A stretch of 64,000 nt of DNA from JAAXIE01 sp965204245 (GTDB taxonomy: Bacteria > Chloroflexota > Dehalococcoidia > Lucifugimonadales > JAAXIE01): the NCBI GenBank assembly GCA_965204245.1, contig CBDBED010000002.1:124001-188000 (forward strand), read 5' to 3'. A program made the position numbers and the translations under genes. Below, piece by piece: positions 42,675 to 52,251 of this stretch; within the stretch, counting starts at the first letter, position 1; each line of letters starts with the position of its first letter. Below the pieces are notes generated by a model that worked only from the letters and a program-made list of their open reading frames with translations, did not search any database and was not told the DNA's origin.

Positions 42675-42853
42675 ATGGCGATTGAGGGTTTAATTATATC
42701 GGGAACCGATGGGGGGACGATAGGGCCTGACCGCCCCGGTTCCTGGCAGGCCCCGTTATTGATGCGGGAGCGATGGGAGAGTCGGACAAGGGCGTGTAGA
42801 ATGGGGCTGCATCCAAGAATGCTTGCCTCATTCTTGCCGCAGAGGTATGCAGT

Positions 42854-45100
42854 ATGACCGCTCGAGCCAATAGCAACAGTGTTGCAATCGGACAATCCAT
42901 CGGGAGGCTGGAAGGGCCCGCTAAGGTGACGGGAGCCGCCAAGTATGTGGCGGACCTCAATCCTCCGAATGTACTGGCAGGCCGATGTTTGCGCAGTCCC
43001 CTGCCCCATGCCCGGATTGTCCGCATTGACGCGGAGGAGGCGCGGGGCTTGCCGGGAGTTCATGCCGTGTTGACGGGTTTCGACATACCGCCTCAGATGG
43101 TGGGGCGGGCCATACGGGACCTGCCTGTGCTGGCGCGGGATACGGTGCGGTTCGTAGGGCAGAAAGTAGCGGCGGTGGCGGCTGACACGGCGGAGATTGC
43201 GGAACAGGCACTGCTTCTCATCGACGTGGAGTATGAGGAGTTGCCGGGGGTCTATGACATTGAGCAAGCCATCGCTGCCGATGCCCCGGTGCTGCATCCT
43301 GAATTCAACGGGTATGTCGGCAGGCCATACGACCAGAACGTTCCCTCGAACGTTGCGTCACACCAGCATTATGAGATGGGGGATGTGGACGAGGGATTCG
43401 CGCAGGCGGACAGGGTGTTCGAGCATACTTTTGCCACCTCGCATCAGCATCAAGCCTACTTGGAGCCCCATGCCTCGTTGGTGGAAGTGGACCAAGCAGG
43501 CCGTGCTGACGTGTGGGTGAACAGCAAGATGCCGTTTCAGGTGCGCAAGCAGATGGCGGAGGGGCTGGAGCTTGAGGAGTCGGAGATACGCTTGAACCCA
43601 GCCCCTATTGGAGGCGATTTCGGGGGCAAGGGGTCTTTCATGGACACCCACATCGCCTACCATTTGTCGCAGGCGACGGGGAGGCCCGTGCGCATGGTGA
43701 TGGACTACATTGAAGAGTTCCAAGGGGGTAACCCTCGCCATCCTTCACGTATCACCTACAAGACGGGGGTGAAAAACGACGGGACGATACTGGCCCGCCA
43801 AGTCACCATGTATTTCAACAGCGGGGCCTATGCCGCCTTCAAGCCGTCGCCTCTTCTCACCTATGGGGGACTGCGGGCAGTGGGGCCGTACCGGGTGGAC
43901 AACATCAAGGTCGATAGCTACATGGTGTATTCCAACCTTGTCCCCTGCGGAAGCCTGCGTGCACCCGGCGACCCGCAGACAATCTTTGCGGCCGAATCGC
44001 AGATTGACATCATCGCACGGGAGTTGGGCATTGACCCCTTTGACATGCGCATGCGCAACCTTCTGCTGCCGGGGGATATGGCCGCGTCGGGGCATCACTG
44101 GGAGGATATGCAGGGCGAGGAGACGCTGCGCCAAGCGTGCCGGGCAGGCGACTACTGGGCGCCCAAGCCGGACGAGACAGCCGTGGGCAGTTTGGCTGTG
44201 GGGCGTGGCATCGCCATGGCGGAACGACACATCGGAGGAGGGGAGTCCCGTTCTCAAATCTCCATTGAGTCCGATGGCTCCGTGACGCTGCGCACTGCCG
44301 TTCACGACACCGGCACCGGTATGTACACCATCCTGCGGCAGATCGTAGCGGAGGAATTGGGCATCGAGCCCAAGGATGTGCGCTTGGTGCAATGGACTAC
44401 GGACGACACCGATTTCGACACGGGTGTGGGTGGCAGCCGCGTCACGCACGTACAGGGCACTGCCACCATGATGGCGGCGGCGCAAGTGAAGGAGAAGATG
44501 GCGGCCCTGACCTCCGACCTGTATGGCTGGAGCGAGGAAGCTATCAAGTTCAGTGGAGGCACCCTAGGAGCGGGGGCCGAAGCCATCACTTTCGCAGAAT
44601 TGGTCTCGCGGTCGGGCGGGCCCATTGAGGCTGATGCCCACTACCAGCGTACTCCCCATGAGGTCACCTCGTTCGTCACGCAAGTTGCGGAAGTCGGAGT
44701 GGACACGGAGACAGGGCAGGTGCACCTGCTCTCGTTCACCACCTGCCACGACGTTGGCACCATCATCAATCCCTTGGCCCATCAAGGCCAGATTGATGGA
44801 GGCTTCGGCCAAGCCCTGGGGTTCTCCATGATGGAAGAGTTGCAGCACGACGAAGGAAGACCAACTACGGTCAGCTTGGGGGACTACAAAATCCCGACGT
44901 CGGCAGACATGCCGGAATTACGCACGGTGTTGGTGCATGCTGAAGGCGGCCCCGGTCCATATTCCAGTAAGGCCATTGGCGAACACTCCGTCTTGACCAC
45001 TGCACCGGCGATCGCGAACGCCATCCACGACGCCATTGGTGTGCGCATCACGCAACTCCCCATTACTGCAGAACGCGTGTATCGAGCGCTCCAGGCATAA
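42854..45100 (+). CDS. Xanthine-dehydrogenase-family molybdenum-binding subunit
   Basis: 748 residues of the large Mo-cofactor subunit: KVTGAAKYVADLNPP (N-terminal ab hammerhead domain), IGGDFGGKGS, YSNLVPCGSLRAPGDPQ and VGGSRVTHVQGTA (cofactor binding), and catalytic Glu in SSKAIGEHSVLTTAP. No FAD-binding or 2Fe-2S subunit genes are adjacent, which is odd for a functional hydroxylase; partners must be encoded elsewhere. Substrate is likely an aldehyde, purine or N-heteroaromatic. AGAGG at -8 supports the ATG. Confidence 0.9.
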   Translation: MTARANSNSVAIGQSIGRLEGPAKVTGAAKYVADLNPPNVLAGRCLRSPLPHARIVRIDAEEARGLPGVHAVLTGFDIPPQMVGRAIRDLPVLARDTVRFVGQKVAAVAADTAEIAEQALLLIDVEYEELPGVYDIEQAIAADAPVLHPEFNGYVGRPYDQNVPSNVASHQHYEMGDVDEGFAQADRVFEHTFATSHQHQAYLEPHASLVEVDQAGRADVWVNSKMPFQVRKQMAEGLELEESEIRLNPAPIGGDFGGKGSFMDTHIAYHLSQATGRPVRMVMDYIEEFQGGNPRHPSRITYKTGVKNDGTILARQVTMYFNSGAYAAFKPSPLLTYGGLRAVGPYRVDNIKVDSYMVYSNLVPCGSLRAPGDPQTIFAAESQIDIIARELGIDPFDMRMRNLLLPGDMAASGHHWEDMQGEETLRQACRAGDYWAPKPDETAVGSLAVGRGIAMAERHIGGGESRSQISIESDGSVTLRTAVHDTGTGMYTILRQIVAEELGIEPKDVRLVQWTTDDTDFDTGVGGSRVTHVQGTATMMAAAQVKEKMAALTSDLYGWSEEAIKFSGGTLGAGAEAITFAELVSRSGGPIEADAHYQRTPHEVTSFVTQVAEVGVDTETGQVHLLSFTTCHDVGTIINPLAHQGQIDGGFGQALGFSMMEELQHDEGRPTTVSLGDYKIPTSADMPELRTVLVHAEGGPGPYSSKAIGEHSVLTTAPAIANAIHDAIGVRITQLPITAERVYRALQA

Positions 45101-45179
45101 CGAATCCTCAAGGAACGACAGGGAAGACTCGGTCATACGGCACTCGGTTTAGAGTGAACTACAAAAGGAGTCCAGCAAC

Positions 45180-45989
45180 ATGAACAGCAACCACGGGCGG
45201 CTGGCAGGGAAGGTGGCCATTGTAACCGGGGCTGGATCGAGGGCTGAGGGGATTGGCAACGGCAAGGCTACGGCGGTGCTGTTCGCCCGAGAGGGGGCCA
45301 GCGTGCTGCTGGTGGACAACATGGCGGAGCGGGCCGAGGAGACGCTGGCCATGATTCGTGAAGAGGGTGGTGAGGCGTCGGTGTTTCAAGCGGACGTCAC
45401 CTTGGCGGACGATTGCCGTCGCATGGTGGAGACGGCGGTGGAGCGCTACGGGCGGCTGGATATCTTGGACAACAACGTGGGTATCTCCGCTGGACGTACC
45501 GTGGTGGAGGTCACCGAGGAGGACTGGGACCGCGTGATGGCTGTAAACGTCAAGAGCATGATGCTGGCCAGCAAGTTCGCGGTGCCGCAGATGGTGAAGG
45601 ACGGCGGGGGCTCTATCATCAACATCTCGTCCATCGCAGGCATACGAGCTCACAGCAGCACTCCGTACACTGCATCCAAGGGCGCGGTAGTGGCTCTCAC
45701 CATCTCCATGGCAGCGGACCATGCGTCCGACAACATCCGAGTGAACTGCATCGCGCCGGGCCTGATGTACACGCCAATGGTGGCTGGCCGGCTCAGCGAT
45801 GCCAACCGGGAACACCGCCGTCTAGCCGCCCCAATGCAAACTGAGGGCACTGCTTGGGACATTGGCTGGGCCGCTGTGTATCTGGCCAGTGATGAAGCTC
45901 GTTGGGTAACGGGAGTGGTGCTACCCGTAGACGCGGGGTTGACGGTCACCACCCCCGCTACGTTCCAACGCCTAGAGCACTTGGCCTAG
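45180..45989 (+). CDS. SDR-family oxidoreductase
   Basis: 269 residues. Classical short-chain dehydrogenase motifs: cofactor site TGAGSRAEGIGNGKA (a longer TGxxxGxG-like loop), NNVGIS, catalytic Ser in NISSIAG and YTASKGAVV with Tyr and Lys, and the C-terminal GVVLPVDAGLTV. It oxidises or reduces an alcohol/ketone with NAD(P). AAAGGAG lies before the ATG. Confidence 0.9.
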   Translation: MNSNHGRLAGKVAIVTGAGSRAEGIGNGKATAVLFAREGASVLLVDNMAERAEETLAMIREEGGEASVFQADVTLADDCRRMVETAVERYGRLDILDNNVGISAGRTVVEVTEEDWDRVMAVNVKSMMLASKFAVPQMVKDGGGSIINISSIAGIRAHSSTPYTASKGAVVALTISMAADHASDNIRVNCIAPGLMYTPMVAGRLSDANREHRRLAAPMQTEGTAWDIGWAAVYLASDEARWVTGVVLPVDAGLTVTTPATFQRLEHLA

Positions 45990-46052
45990 GATGCTAGGAT
46001 CTAACTATTGTAGTCAGAGATTCGGCACGACTGCCGCAAGGATTGGCCAGAT

Positions 46053-46610
46053 ATGACGACTGCCAGAGCGAAGCTGCTTACCGTAGATGATCTGATGCGC
46101 CTGTCCAGTGAAGGCGTTCGCGGTGAGCTAATCCGGGGGGTTCTGTACGAGACCATGCCGACAGGAAGACAACATGGGAAGGTTCTGGCCAAGTTGACTA
46201 CCCGTTTGACCACCTTTGTAGAGCGGTTAAGTGGTGGCAGTATAGAGGTGGGTGACGTTGGCATCTGGCTCGAACGCAACCCTGACACCGTACGAGCTCC
46301 TGATGTTGCCTTCTTCTCAACAGAGAAGACCCCGCCGCCGGAACTTGCTGCGCGTTATGCTGAGGTGGTGCCTGACCTGTTGGCAGAGATCGTATCCCCA
46401 AACGACACAGCTCGCGAACTGCGAGAGAAGGCCGAAGTCTGGCTGGGGTTCGGCGTAGGATTGGTGTGGGTGATCAATCCCGACACGCGCACCGTGGATG
46501 TGCACCGGCGTGGACTTCCTATCACTACCCTCACCGACCAGGATGTCTTTGACGGGTTAGACATCCTTCCCGGCTTCACTTGCGCTGTCAGCGACATTTT
46601 CGACGCTTAG
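46053..46610 (+). CDS. Uma2-family (DUF820) restriction-endonuclease-fold protein (1)
   Basis: 185 residues: LTVDDLMRLSSEGVRGELIRGVLYETMP, then DVGIWLERNPDTVRAPDVAFFS, PDLLAEIVSPNDTARELREKAEVWLGFGVGLVWVINP. This carries the PD-(D/E)XK-type site with D in APDVAF and E in LAEIVSP and K in REKAEVW. Uma2 proteins are abundant in cyanobacteria and Chloroflexota; nuclease activity is presumed and physiological role unknown. Confidence 0.85.
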   Translation: MTTARAKLLTVDDLMRLSSEGVRGELIRGVLYETMPTGRQHGKVLAKLTTRLTTFVERLSGGSIEVGDVGIWLERNPDTVRAPDVAFFSTEKTPPPELAARYAEVVPDLLAEIVSPNDTARELREKAEVWLGFGVGLVWVINPDTRTVDVHRRGLPITTLTDQDVFDGLDILPGFTCAVSDIFDA

Positions 46611-46630
46611 GCGGTCATATGTTGCTGTCC

Positions 46631-47092
46631 TTAAGGGACCTCAGCATATTGTAGTTGCTCGTAGCGGAACGCTCCCAAGTTGCGCATGAGCGGCAAGCTG
46701 GTAACGGCGATGATGCGAGCCCGGTTGTCGGGGTCGAGGTTGAAGTGCTGGTGCGGGGCCATGGGAGGGACGGTCATGGTGTCGCCGACCTTCCAGTCGT
46801 AACGGACGCCGTCCATCATGGTGTAGCCGACGCCTTCCAGTACATGGAGTACCGCCTCGAAGTTATGGCGGTGCTCGCCGCTTGGCTTGCCCGGAGGCAA
46901 CTCGCGGATAAAGCAGCCCAAGTGGGCGTTGACGTGGCCCAGACCGGGGTGGACCACTTGGGCCATGGTGCCTCTGCCGGACGTGGTGAACTCCAAGTCT
47001 TCCGACTTGGTGATTAGGCGAGCGCCCTTCCAGCGTTCGCTCATGGAATCGGAAAGGCGGGTCAACTCATCTGCGTCTTGGTGTGAGACCAT
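46631..47092 (-). CDS. Cupin-domain protein
   Basis: 153 residues from the ATG at 47092 (GGGGAG 7 nt upstream). Cupin motif 1 (PPGKPSGEHRHNFEAVLHVLEGVGYTMMDG) has metal-binding His/His/Glu and motif 2 (VPPMAPHQHFNLD) has His. It follows the GMC oxidoreductase gene in the same direction (30 bp), so it could act on the same pathway as a dioxygenase or isomerase. Confidence 0.8.
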   Translation of the reverse strand: MVSHQDADELTRLSDSMSERWKGARLITKSEDLEFTTSGRGTMAQVVHPGLGHVNAHLGCFIRELPPGKPSGEHRHNFEAVLHVLEGVGYTMMDGVRYDWKVGDTMTVPPMAPHQHFNLDPDNRARIIAVTSLPLMRNLGAFRYEQLQYAEVP

Positions 47093-47121
47093 TCCTCGCT
47101 CCCCCATTAAGAGATTTCGTT

Positions 47122-48666
47122 CTACTTCATCCAGTCGGCGATGCGCTCTGCCATCATGATGACGGTGGCATTGGTGTTGGCACGGATGACGTTGGGCATA
47201 ATGGCAGCGTCCACTACGCGCAGGTTTTCAAGGCCCTTCACCCGGCCCTGCTGGTCGACTACGGCCATGGGATCGGAGTCGGGACCCATCTTGCAGGTGC
47301 CTGAGGAGTGGTGCTGGGTGTTGACGTTGGCCAGCAGCCAGGCATCCAGGGCGTCATCGGAGGCTAGGTCGTCATCAGTGGGCGACAGTCTTTCTGCCAG
47401 CACTCCCTGCATGGCTGGCTTCTCGGCCATTTCCAAACAGACCCGGACTGCTGTGCGCAAGCGATACCTGTCCCAAGGGTCAGCTAGGTAGTTGTAGTCG
47501 AGGGCAGGATGGGCATGGGGATCGGTGGACGCCAGGCGAAGAGTGCCAGCGGTCCGGGCGTTCTGAAGGGCACAGCTAAAGCCTGTAAGGGGTCCGGGCT
47601 TGTCGGTGCGCACGGTGGCGGGCCGATACTGGCTGACTACCCGGATGGGTGTGATCTGCATGTCGTTGGGAGTGTCGGAACCCTCGCAGGTGTAGCGTAT
47701 GCCCACTTGGATGGAGGGAACGTTGGGATCGTCGGAGAAGGGCGGAACGGGGACGTAGTACAAGAAGATGGCGGGATGGTCCCTCAGGTTCTGGCCAACT
47801 CCGGGGGAGGTGTGGACCACGGGGATGCCCATTTCTCGCAGATGGTCTTCCGGGCCTACGCCTGACAGGAGGAGGACCTGAGGCGAGCCGATGGCTCCGC
47901 CGCTAAGGATGACCTCGTTGGCCTCAATGGTGAAGGTCTCACCGCCGCTGTCCACCTCGACTCCGGTGGCCCGCTTGCCGTCGAAAATCACTCGGCGCGT
48001 GTGGACATCGCCACGGATGGTCAGGTTGAGGCGATGCCTCGCCGGATCGAGATAACAGAGGGCCATGCTCATACGCACGCCCGCTTGGTTGTTCAACACG
48101 CGAGGTCCGACGCCAGTTGACTCCGGGTGGTTCTGATCGGGGTCATCGCGGAATCCTACATCACGCGCCGCTTGGTAGAAGGCTTGGGGCACTGGCTGCA
48201 TATCGTCGATTTTGTAGCGGCGGACCGGGACTGGACCATCGGAGCCGTGCCAGTCATCGCCGGGGAAGTCCTGGTCGGTCTCCATCTTGCGGAAATACGG
48301 GAGAACCTTGGTGAAGGACCACTCGTCGTTGCCCCACTCTGCCCACTCGTCATAGTCGGCAGGGACACCGCGGAAGACGGCTTGGGCGTTCACGGCGCTG
48401 GAGCCGCCTGTGACCCTGCCCCTCGGGATGATGAAGGTCGGCTGGGTCTCAGTGGCCCGCCCGGTGTATCCCCAAGTGTGCCCCCCGTGGTAGGCGGCAT
48501 AGTAGAAGTTGTTGCCGTTCTTTACGTCTTCGGGCAGGTGTTCGAAATTGGGGTAGTCGGGCCCTGCCTCAAGAAGCAGCACCGACTTGCTGGGGTCTTC
48601 CGAGAGCCGGTTGGCCATCACACAGCCAGCCGAACCGGCCCCGACGATGATGTAGTCGTACTTCAT
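47122..48666 (-). CDS. GMC-family oxidoreductase (choline dehydrogenase-like)
   Basis: 514 residues. FAD motif YIIVGAGSAGCVMANRLSEDPSKSVLLLEAG, GGSSAVNAQAVFRGVPADYDEW, sugar/alcohol-side motif SGGAIGSPQVLLLSGVGP and active-site His in NTQHHSSGTCKMG. Oxidises a primary or secondary alcohol, passing electrons to FAD. AGGAGG precedes the ATG; cotranscription with the cupin gene is likely. Confidence 0.92.
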   Translation of the reverse strand: MKYDYIIVGAGSAGCVMANRLSEDPSKSVLLLEAGPDYPNFEHLPEDVKNGNNFYYAAYHGGHTWGYTGRATETQPTFIIPRGRVTGGSSAVNAQAVFRGVPADYDEWAEWGNDEWSFTKVLPYFRKMETDQDFPGDDWHGSDGPVPVRRYKIDDMQPVPQAFYQAARDVGFRDDPDQNHPESTGVGPRVLNNQAGVRMSMALCYLDPARHRLNLTIRGDVHTRRVIFDGKRATGVEVDSGGETFTIEANEVILSGGAIGSPQVLLLSGVGPEDHLREMGIPVVHTSPGVGQNLRDHPAIFLYYVPVPPFSDDPNVPSIQVGIRYTCEGSDTPNDMQITPIRVVSQYRPATVRTDKPGPLTGFSCALQNARTAGTLRLASTDPHAHPALDYNYLADPWDRYRLRTAVRVCLEMAEKPAMQGVLAERLSPTDDDLASDDALDAWLLANVNTQHHSSGTCKMGPDSDPMAVVDQQGRVKGLENLRVVDAAIMPNVIRANTNATVIMMAERIADWMK

Positions 48667-48712
48667 GTTTCCTCCTTGATCACAATGCAGCGGGACTGCC
48701 CGCTAATGATAT

Positions 48713-49282
48713 TCACTGGTTTTGACTTCCAAATATCTCGCTGACCGGACATGTGAACCCAGGCAGCACGTCCGAGCCGTCCAAAACATCGTCGCCGGAT
48801 AGGGTGGTCACCGAAAGGCCCTCTGCGTGTACGTCCAGGGTATGGGTATCGGGATACACCACCCATACTAGGCGCACTCCATTCTGACGCCACATCAGCG
48901 CCTTATCGTGAACGGCACGTCTGGTGTCGTTAGGGGATACAACCTCTACGGCTAGGTCAGGAGCGACCTCGCTGTAACCTGATGCCAAGGACTCAGGTAG
49001 AATTCGCTCTTTGGAGAAGAATGCCACGTCAGGCCCCCGCACTGTGTCGGGATTGCGTTCCAGCCAGATGCCTGGATCCCCCGACGACACGCTACCCAGC
49101 TTGTGGGTCCTGTTGAACGTCCATAACAAAGCCGCGACATTCGTGACTATCACGCTGTGTACTTGTCCTGTCGGCATTTCCTTGTCGCAGAGCACTCCTC
49201 GTATTAGTTCGCCTCGGACTCCCTTACTATGCAGCCGCAACAGGTCATCGGCCGTCAGCAGCTTTGGCTTTGTCGTCGACAT
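48713..49282 (-). CDS. Uma2-family restriction-endonuclease-fold protein (2)
   Basis: 189 residues from the ATG at 49282 (AGGAG 7 nt upstream). TADDLLRLHSKGVRGELIRGVLCDKEMPTG, DPGIWLERNPDTVRGPDVAFFS and APDLAVEVVSPNDTRRAVHDKALMW mirror the copy at 46053, clearly a paralogue with the same catalytic residues. Function unknown. Confidence 0.84.
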   Translation of the reverse strand: MSTTKPKLLTADDLLRLHSKGVRGELIRGVLCDKEMPTGQVHSVIVTNVAALLWTFNRTHKLGSVSSGDPGIWLERNPDTVRGPDVAFFSKERILPESLASGYSEVAPDLAVEVVSPNDTRRAVHDKALMWRQNGVRLVWVVYPDTHTLDVHAEGLSVTTLSGDDVLDGSDVLPGFTCPVSEIFGSQNQ

Positions 49283-49338
49283 CTCGGATCTCCTCGCGTG
49301 AAGCCACAGGGGTACGTGGTCTGGATCCAATTCTCCGG

Positions 49339-50520
49339 CTAGCAGTGGCTCTGGGGAACATACTCCTTCATGGCGGGTATGACTTCCTGGGTCATGAGGT
49401 CAATCGAGCGCATGGCCACGTCGTGGGGCATGGTGCCCTCGCGTCCCCAGATGATTAGCTGGGAGGGGTGCATGACGTCCACGATGGTCTTGAGCTTGCG
49501 GATCACAGTGTCCGGGTTGCCCGTGACTATCTGATAGGTCTCCTGGGCTTCGTCGTAGGGAATAACCGAGGTCCCGGCCCCGGTGGCGGCCCGAATGGAA
49601 TCGCGGGCCAGTTCACGGGCACTGGTGGCGGCTGCGCGCGATTGGTATCCGGGGGGCGCCTGCCAGTGGCGCGGGGCCAAGCCGAACGAGGTGCCTAGCT
49701 GCCAGTAGAAGTGCTTGCCTTCTTCATAGGCACGCTCGTCGCTGTCGGCGACGACGGCCCGCACAGCGTAACCACGATTCTCAGGACCGGCCTCGTACCC
49801 CTCCTCCTCCGCGGCAGTGGCATAGGTATCGTATATGTCCTTGGCCAAGCTGAGAGGGGGTGCTAAGGCGATATAGGGATAACGCTTCTGGGCAGCATAG
49901 CGAATGGACTCTGGGCTGGAGATGCCCGGTATCCAGATAGGCGGGTGGGGCTTCTGCAGTGGGATCATCCACGGGTTTACGGTACGAAACTGGAAGTGCT
50001 TGCCTTCCCATCGGAAGGGGCCCGGCTTGGTCCAAGCATCAATGATGAGGTCGTGGGCCTCTTCAAATCGCTCACGGTTGTTGACGGGATTCACGTTGCT
50101 GTACATCGACTCTTGGCCGATACCCCGGACGAACCCACAGACCACGCGTCCGCCGGAGATGATGTCGATCATTGCGATCTCTTCAGCGATGCGGAGGGGG
50201 TTCTCATGGATGGGGAGGACGTTGCCTAGGAAGACGATTTTTCCCTTACTGGTGATTTTGGCGAGGATGGAGCCTATGACATTCACGGAGGGCATCATGT
50301 TCAGCGGGTTGTTGTGGTGCTCGTTGATCATGATACCGTCGTAGCCGGACTCGGTGCAGTACTGAAGCTCCTCGAAGTACATGCTGTAGAGTTCCTGGGC
50401 TTTCTCGGGGCTGAAGTACTCGTTGGGGAAGAGGAGGCTGGTGTAGCCATAGCGGCCAGCAGCTTCTTGGTCGTAGGCGTTGTATCCCATTTCAGTGAAG
50501 AAGTGGACTTCCTTAATCAT
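49339..50520 (-). CDS. LLM-class flavin-dependent monooxygenase (3)
   Basis: 393 residues. GYDGIMINEHHNNPLNMMP, VFLGNVLPIHENPLRIAEEIAMIDIISGGRVVCGFVRG, RTVNPWMIPLQKPHPPIWIPGISSPESIRYAA and VTGNPDTVIRKLKTIVD show it to be a paralogue of the enzyme at 9471-10616. GGAGG stands 7 nt before the ATG at 50520. It lies next to an HpaB-type hydroxylase in the same direction. Confidence 0.88.
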   Translation of the reverse strand: MIKEVHFFTEMGYNAYDQEAAGRYGYTSLLFPNEYFSPEKAQELYSMYFEELQYCTESGYDGIMINEHHNNPLNMMPSVNVIGSILAKITSKGKIVFLGNVLPIHENPLRIAEEIAMIDIISGGRVVCGFVRGIGQESMYSNVNPVNNRERFEEAHDLIIDAWTKPGPFRWEGKHFQFRTVNPWMIPLQKPHPPIWIPGISSPESIRYAAQKRYPYIALAPPLSLAKDIYDTYATAAEEEGYEAGPENRGYAVRAVVADSDERAYEEGKHFYWQLGTSFGLAPRHWQAPPGYQSRAAATSARELARDSIRAATGAGTSVIPYDEAQETYQIVTGNPDTVIRKLKTIVDVMHPSQLIIWGREGTMPHDVAMRSIDLMTQEVIPAMKEYVPQSHC

Positions 50521-50594
50521 TGGCGTCCTCCAAAAGCAGCTTGGAAACGGGCTCCCACAGAACGGCTACAGTATGGGCAGGCACCCTATAAGCG

Positions 50595-52073
50595 TCAAGT
50601 TTGATCAGCCATGGCAGCATCGCCGGCATCGCACTGCTCTAAGAAATCGGCTAAGGCCTTATTGGCCTGGGTATAGTCATAGGAGGCGTAGCGGCCTTGG
50701 CGCAGGCGGACTACGTCGCCGTTGAAAAAGCGTTCGTACAGGGTCTGGCGGGAACCCCACTGGGTGCCTGTCAGGTCCCACGCCATGCGGAACAGTTGGA
50801 TGCGGTCACGGGCGTTGATGGCTGCGCCTTGGTAATACCTGCCGATGGTCTCGGCTTGGAGGCCGTCGACGTCAGCCTCGGTGGGGGTCAGCATCAGACC
50901 ACCGGCGGCAAGCTGCTCCAATATCCAAATCACGCGTACATATGCCTCGGGCCACCAGTGTCGGAAGGCGATGAAAGGCTGATCACCGGGCCAGATACCC
51001 TCTCCAATCCAAGGTCCGGCATCGGCCTCTGCTGCACGCAGGTAGGAGCGCACGGTCTCCTTCGTGTCGATAATCTCCGCAATTTTCTCCTGCACATGCG
51101 CATAGACGCCAATGTTTATCGCGTCGGCAATACCCTTGGTGAGTCCCAGAATGAAGTCGAGCTTGGCGATGTTCTTGACGGCGACTTGCTGCATGTACTG
51201 GCGCCACATGGTATTCAGGGTCATCAAATGGTTGTTGAGTTCCACGTCGCGAAAGAGAAACATCCGCTCCCATGGAATCATCACGTCGTCGAAAATGGCC
51301 ATGGCATCCATCTCCTCGTACTGACCCGCGAGGGGATGGTCGTAGAGGGAGGCCCCAGAATCGTGGGACTCCCGGCAGATGAACTTGAGGCCCGGCGTAG
51401 CAACGGGGATGCAGAAGGCGAGGGCGTACATCTCCTCATCGGCATCGGGGCGCAGGGGGCGGTAGGGGGGAACGAATATCTCATCGGCAAAGGGTGCGAG
51501 GGTTGCCAGCAACTTGGCCCCGCGGACTACGACGCCCTCAGAGGTTGTATCGACGATGCCCAAGGGGATGTAGCGATCGGGCTGCTCGCCAACGGCCGCC
51601 CCGCGGTTGACTTGAGGGTGGCCGAAGGCGTGGGTCATGCAGATGTCGTTTTCGCGGGCATACTCATGGAAGGCCCGTATGTTGTCGGCGAAACGCTGCT
51701 CCTTGACGCCAAAGGAGTCGGCCATCTGGCGTGTGGCGGTGAGTTGGATGTTCACGTAGTCGGGAGAGCGTCCCATCATGCCTTGGGTGGCGTAGGCAAC
51801 GATTTCGCAGGCGCGCCGGCGGCGAATGAGGTCGTCGTAGGAGTTGGGGACAATGTAGGAAAGGGGCACGGGGTCGCCAGTGGTGGGTGATGGGAAGGAC
51901 ATCTCCTCGGCAAGTTCGGACTGATGCTGTAGGTCATAGATGCGTCCAAGGGTACGGGCGGCGCGGGCCAGCTTGGGGTGAGTGGCGACGTCAGCTACGC
52001 GTTCTCCCTCCAGCCAGATCTCGCGGCCATCCCGAAGGCCGCGAAGGAACTGGGCACCGCTACGCATGGGCAT
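50595..52073 (-). CDS. 4-hydroxyphenylacetate 3-monooxygenase-family flavoprotein (HpaB-like)
   Basis: 492 residues: GAQFLRGLRDGREIWLEGERV start, then PTTGDPVPLSYIVPNSYDDLIRRRRACEI, GVVVRGAKLLATLAPFADEIFVPPYRPL, AIFDDVMIPWERMFLFRDVELN and the C-terminal helix bundle. The family uses reduced FAD to hydroxylate phenols; some members are 4-hydroxybutyryl-CoA dehydratases with Fe-S clusters, but no clear cluster-binding Cys set is seen. No HpaC reductase gene is adjacent. The ATG at 52073 is preferred to the GTG at 52076 for spacing. Confidence 0.9.
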   Translation of the reverse strand: MPMRSGAQFLRGLRDGREIWLEGERVADVATHPKLARAARTLGRIYDLQHQSELAEEMSFPSPTTGDPVPLSYIVPNSYDDLIRRRRACEIVAYATQGMMGRSPDYVNIQLTATRQMADSFGVKEQRFADNIRAFHEYARENDICMTHAFGHPQVNRGAAVGEQPDRYIPLGIVDTTSEGVVVRGAKLLATLAPFADEIFVPPYRPLRPDADEEMYALAFCIPVATPGLKFICRESHDSGASLYDHPLAGQYEEMDAMAIFDDVMIPWERMFLFRDVELNNHLMTLNTMWRQYMQQVAVKNIAKLDFILGLTKGIADAINIGVYAHVQEKIAEIIDTKETVRSYLRAAEADAGPWIGEGIWPGDQPFIAFRHWWPEAYVRVIWILEQLAAGGLMLTPTEADVDGLQAETIGRYYQGAAINARDRIQLFRMAWDLTGTQWGSRQTLYERFFNGDVVRLRQGRYASYDYTQANKALADFLEQCDAGDAAMADQT

Positions 52074-52251
52074 CACGAAACCTCTGGAAGGAGTGTATGG
52101 CAGCCAACGATGTTAGCATGGCACGGATAGCGGGCCAAGGCACGGCGGACGGTGACGCGCCCCGAGACCGGCGATTGTGGGCCAAGGCCCCGCGCGATAC
52201 CGTCTGGCGGACCACCCACCGGGCGTCGCAAGGCTAGTTAGGGAGGGCGAT

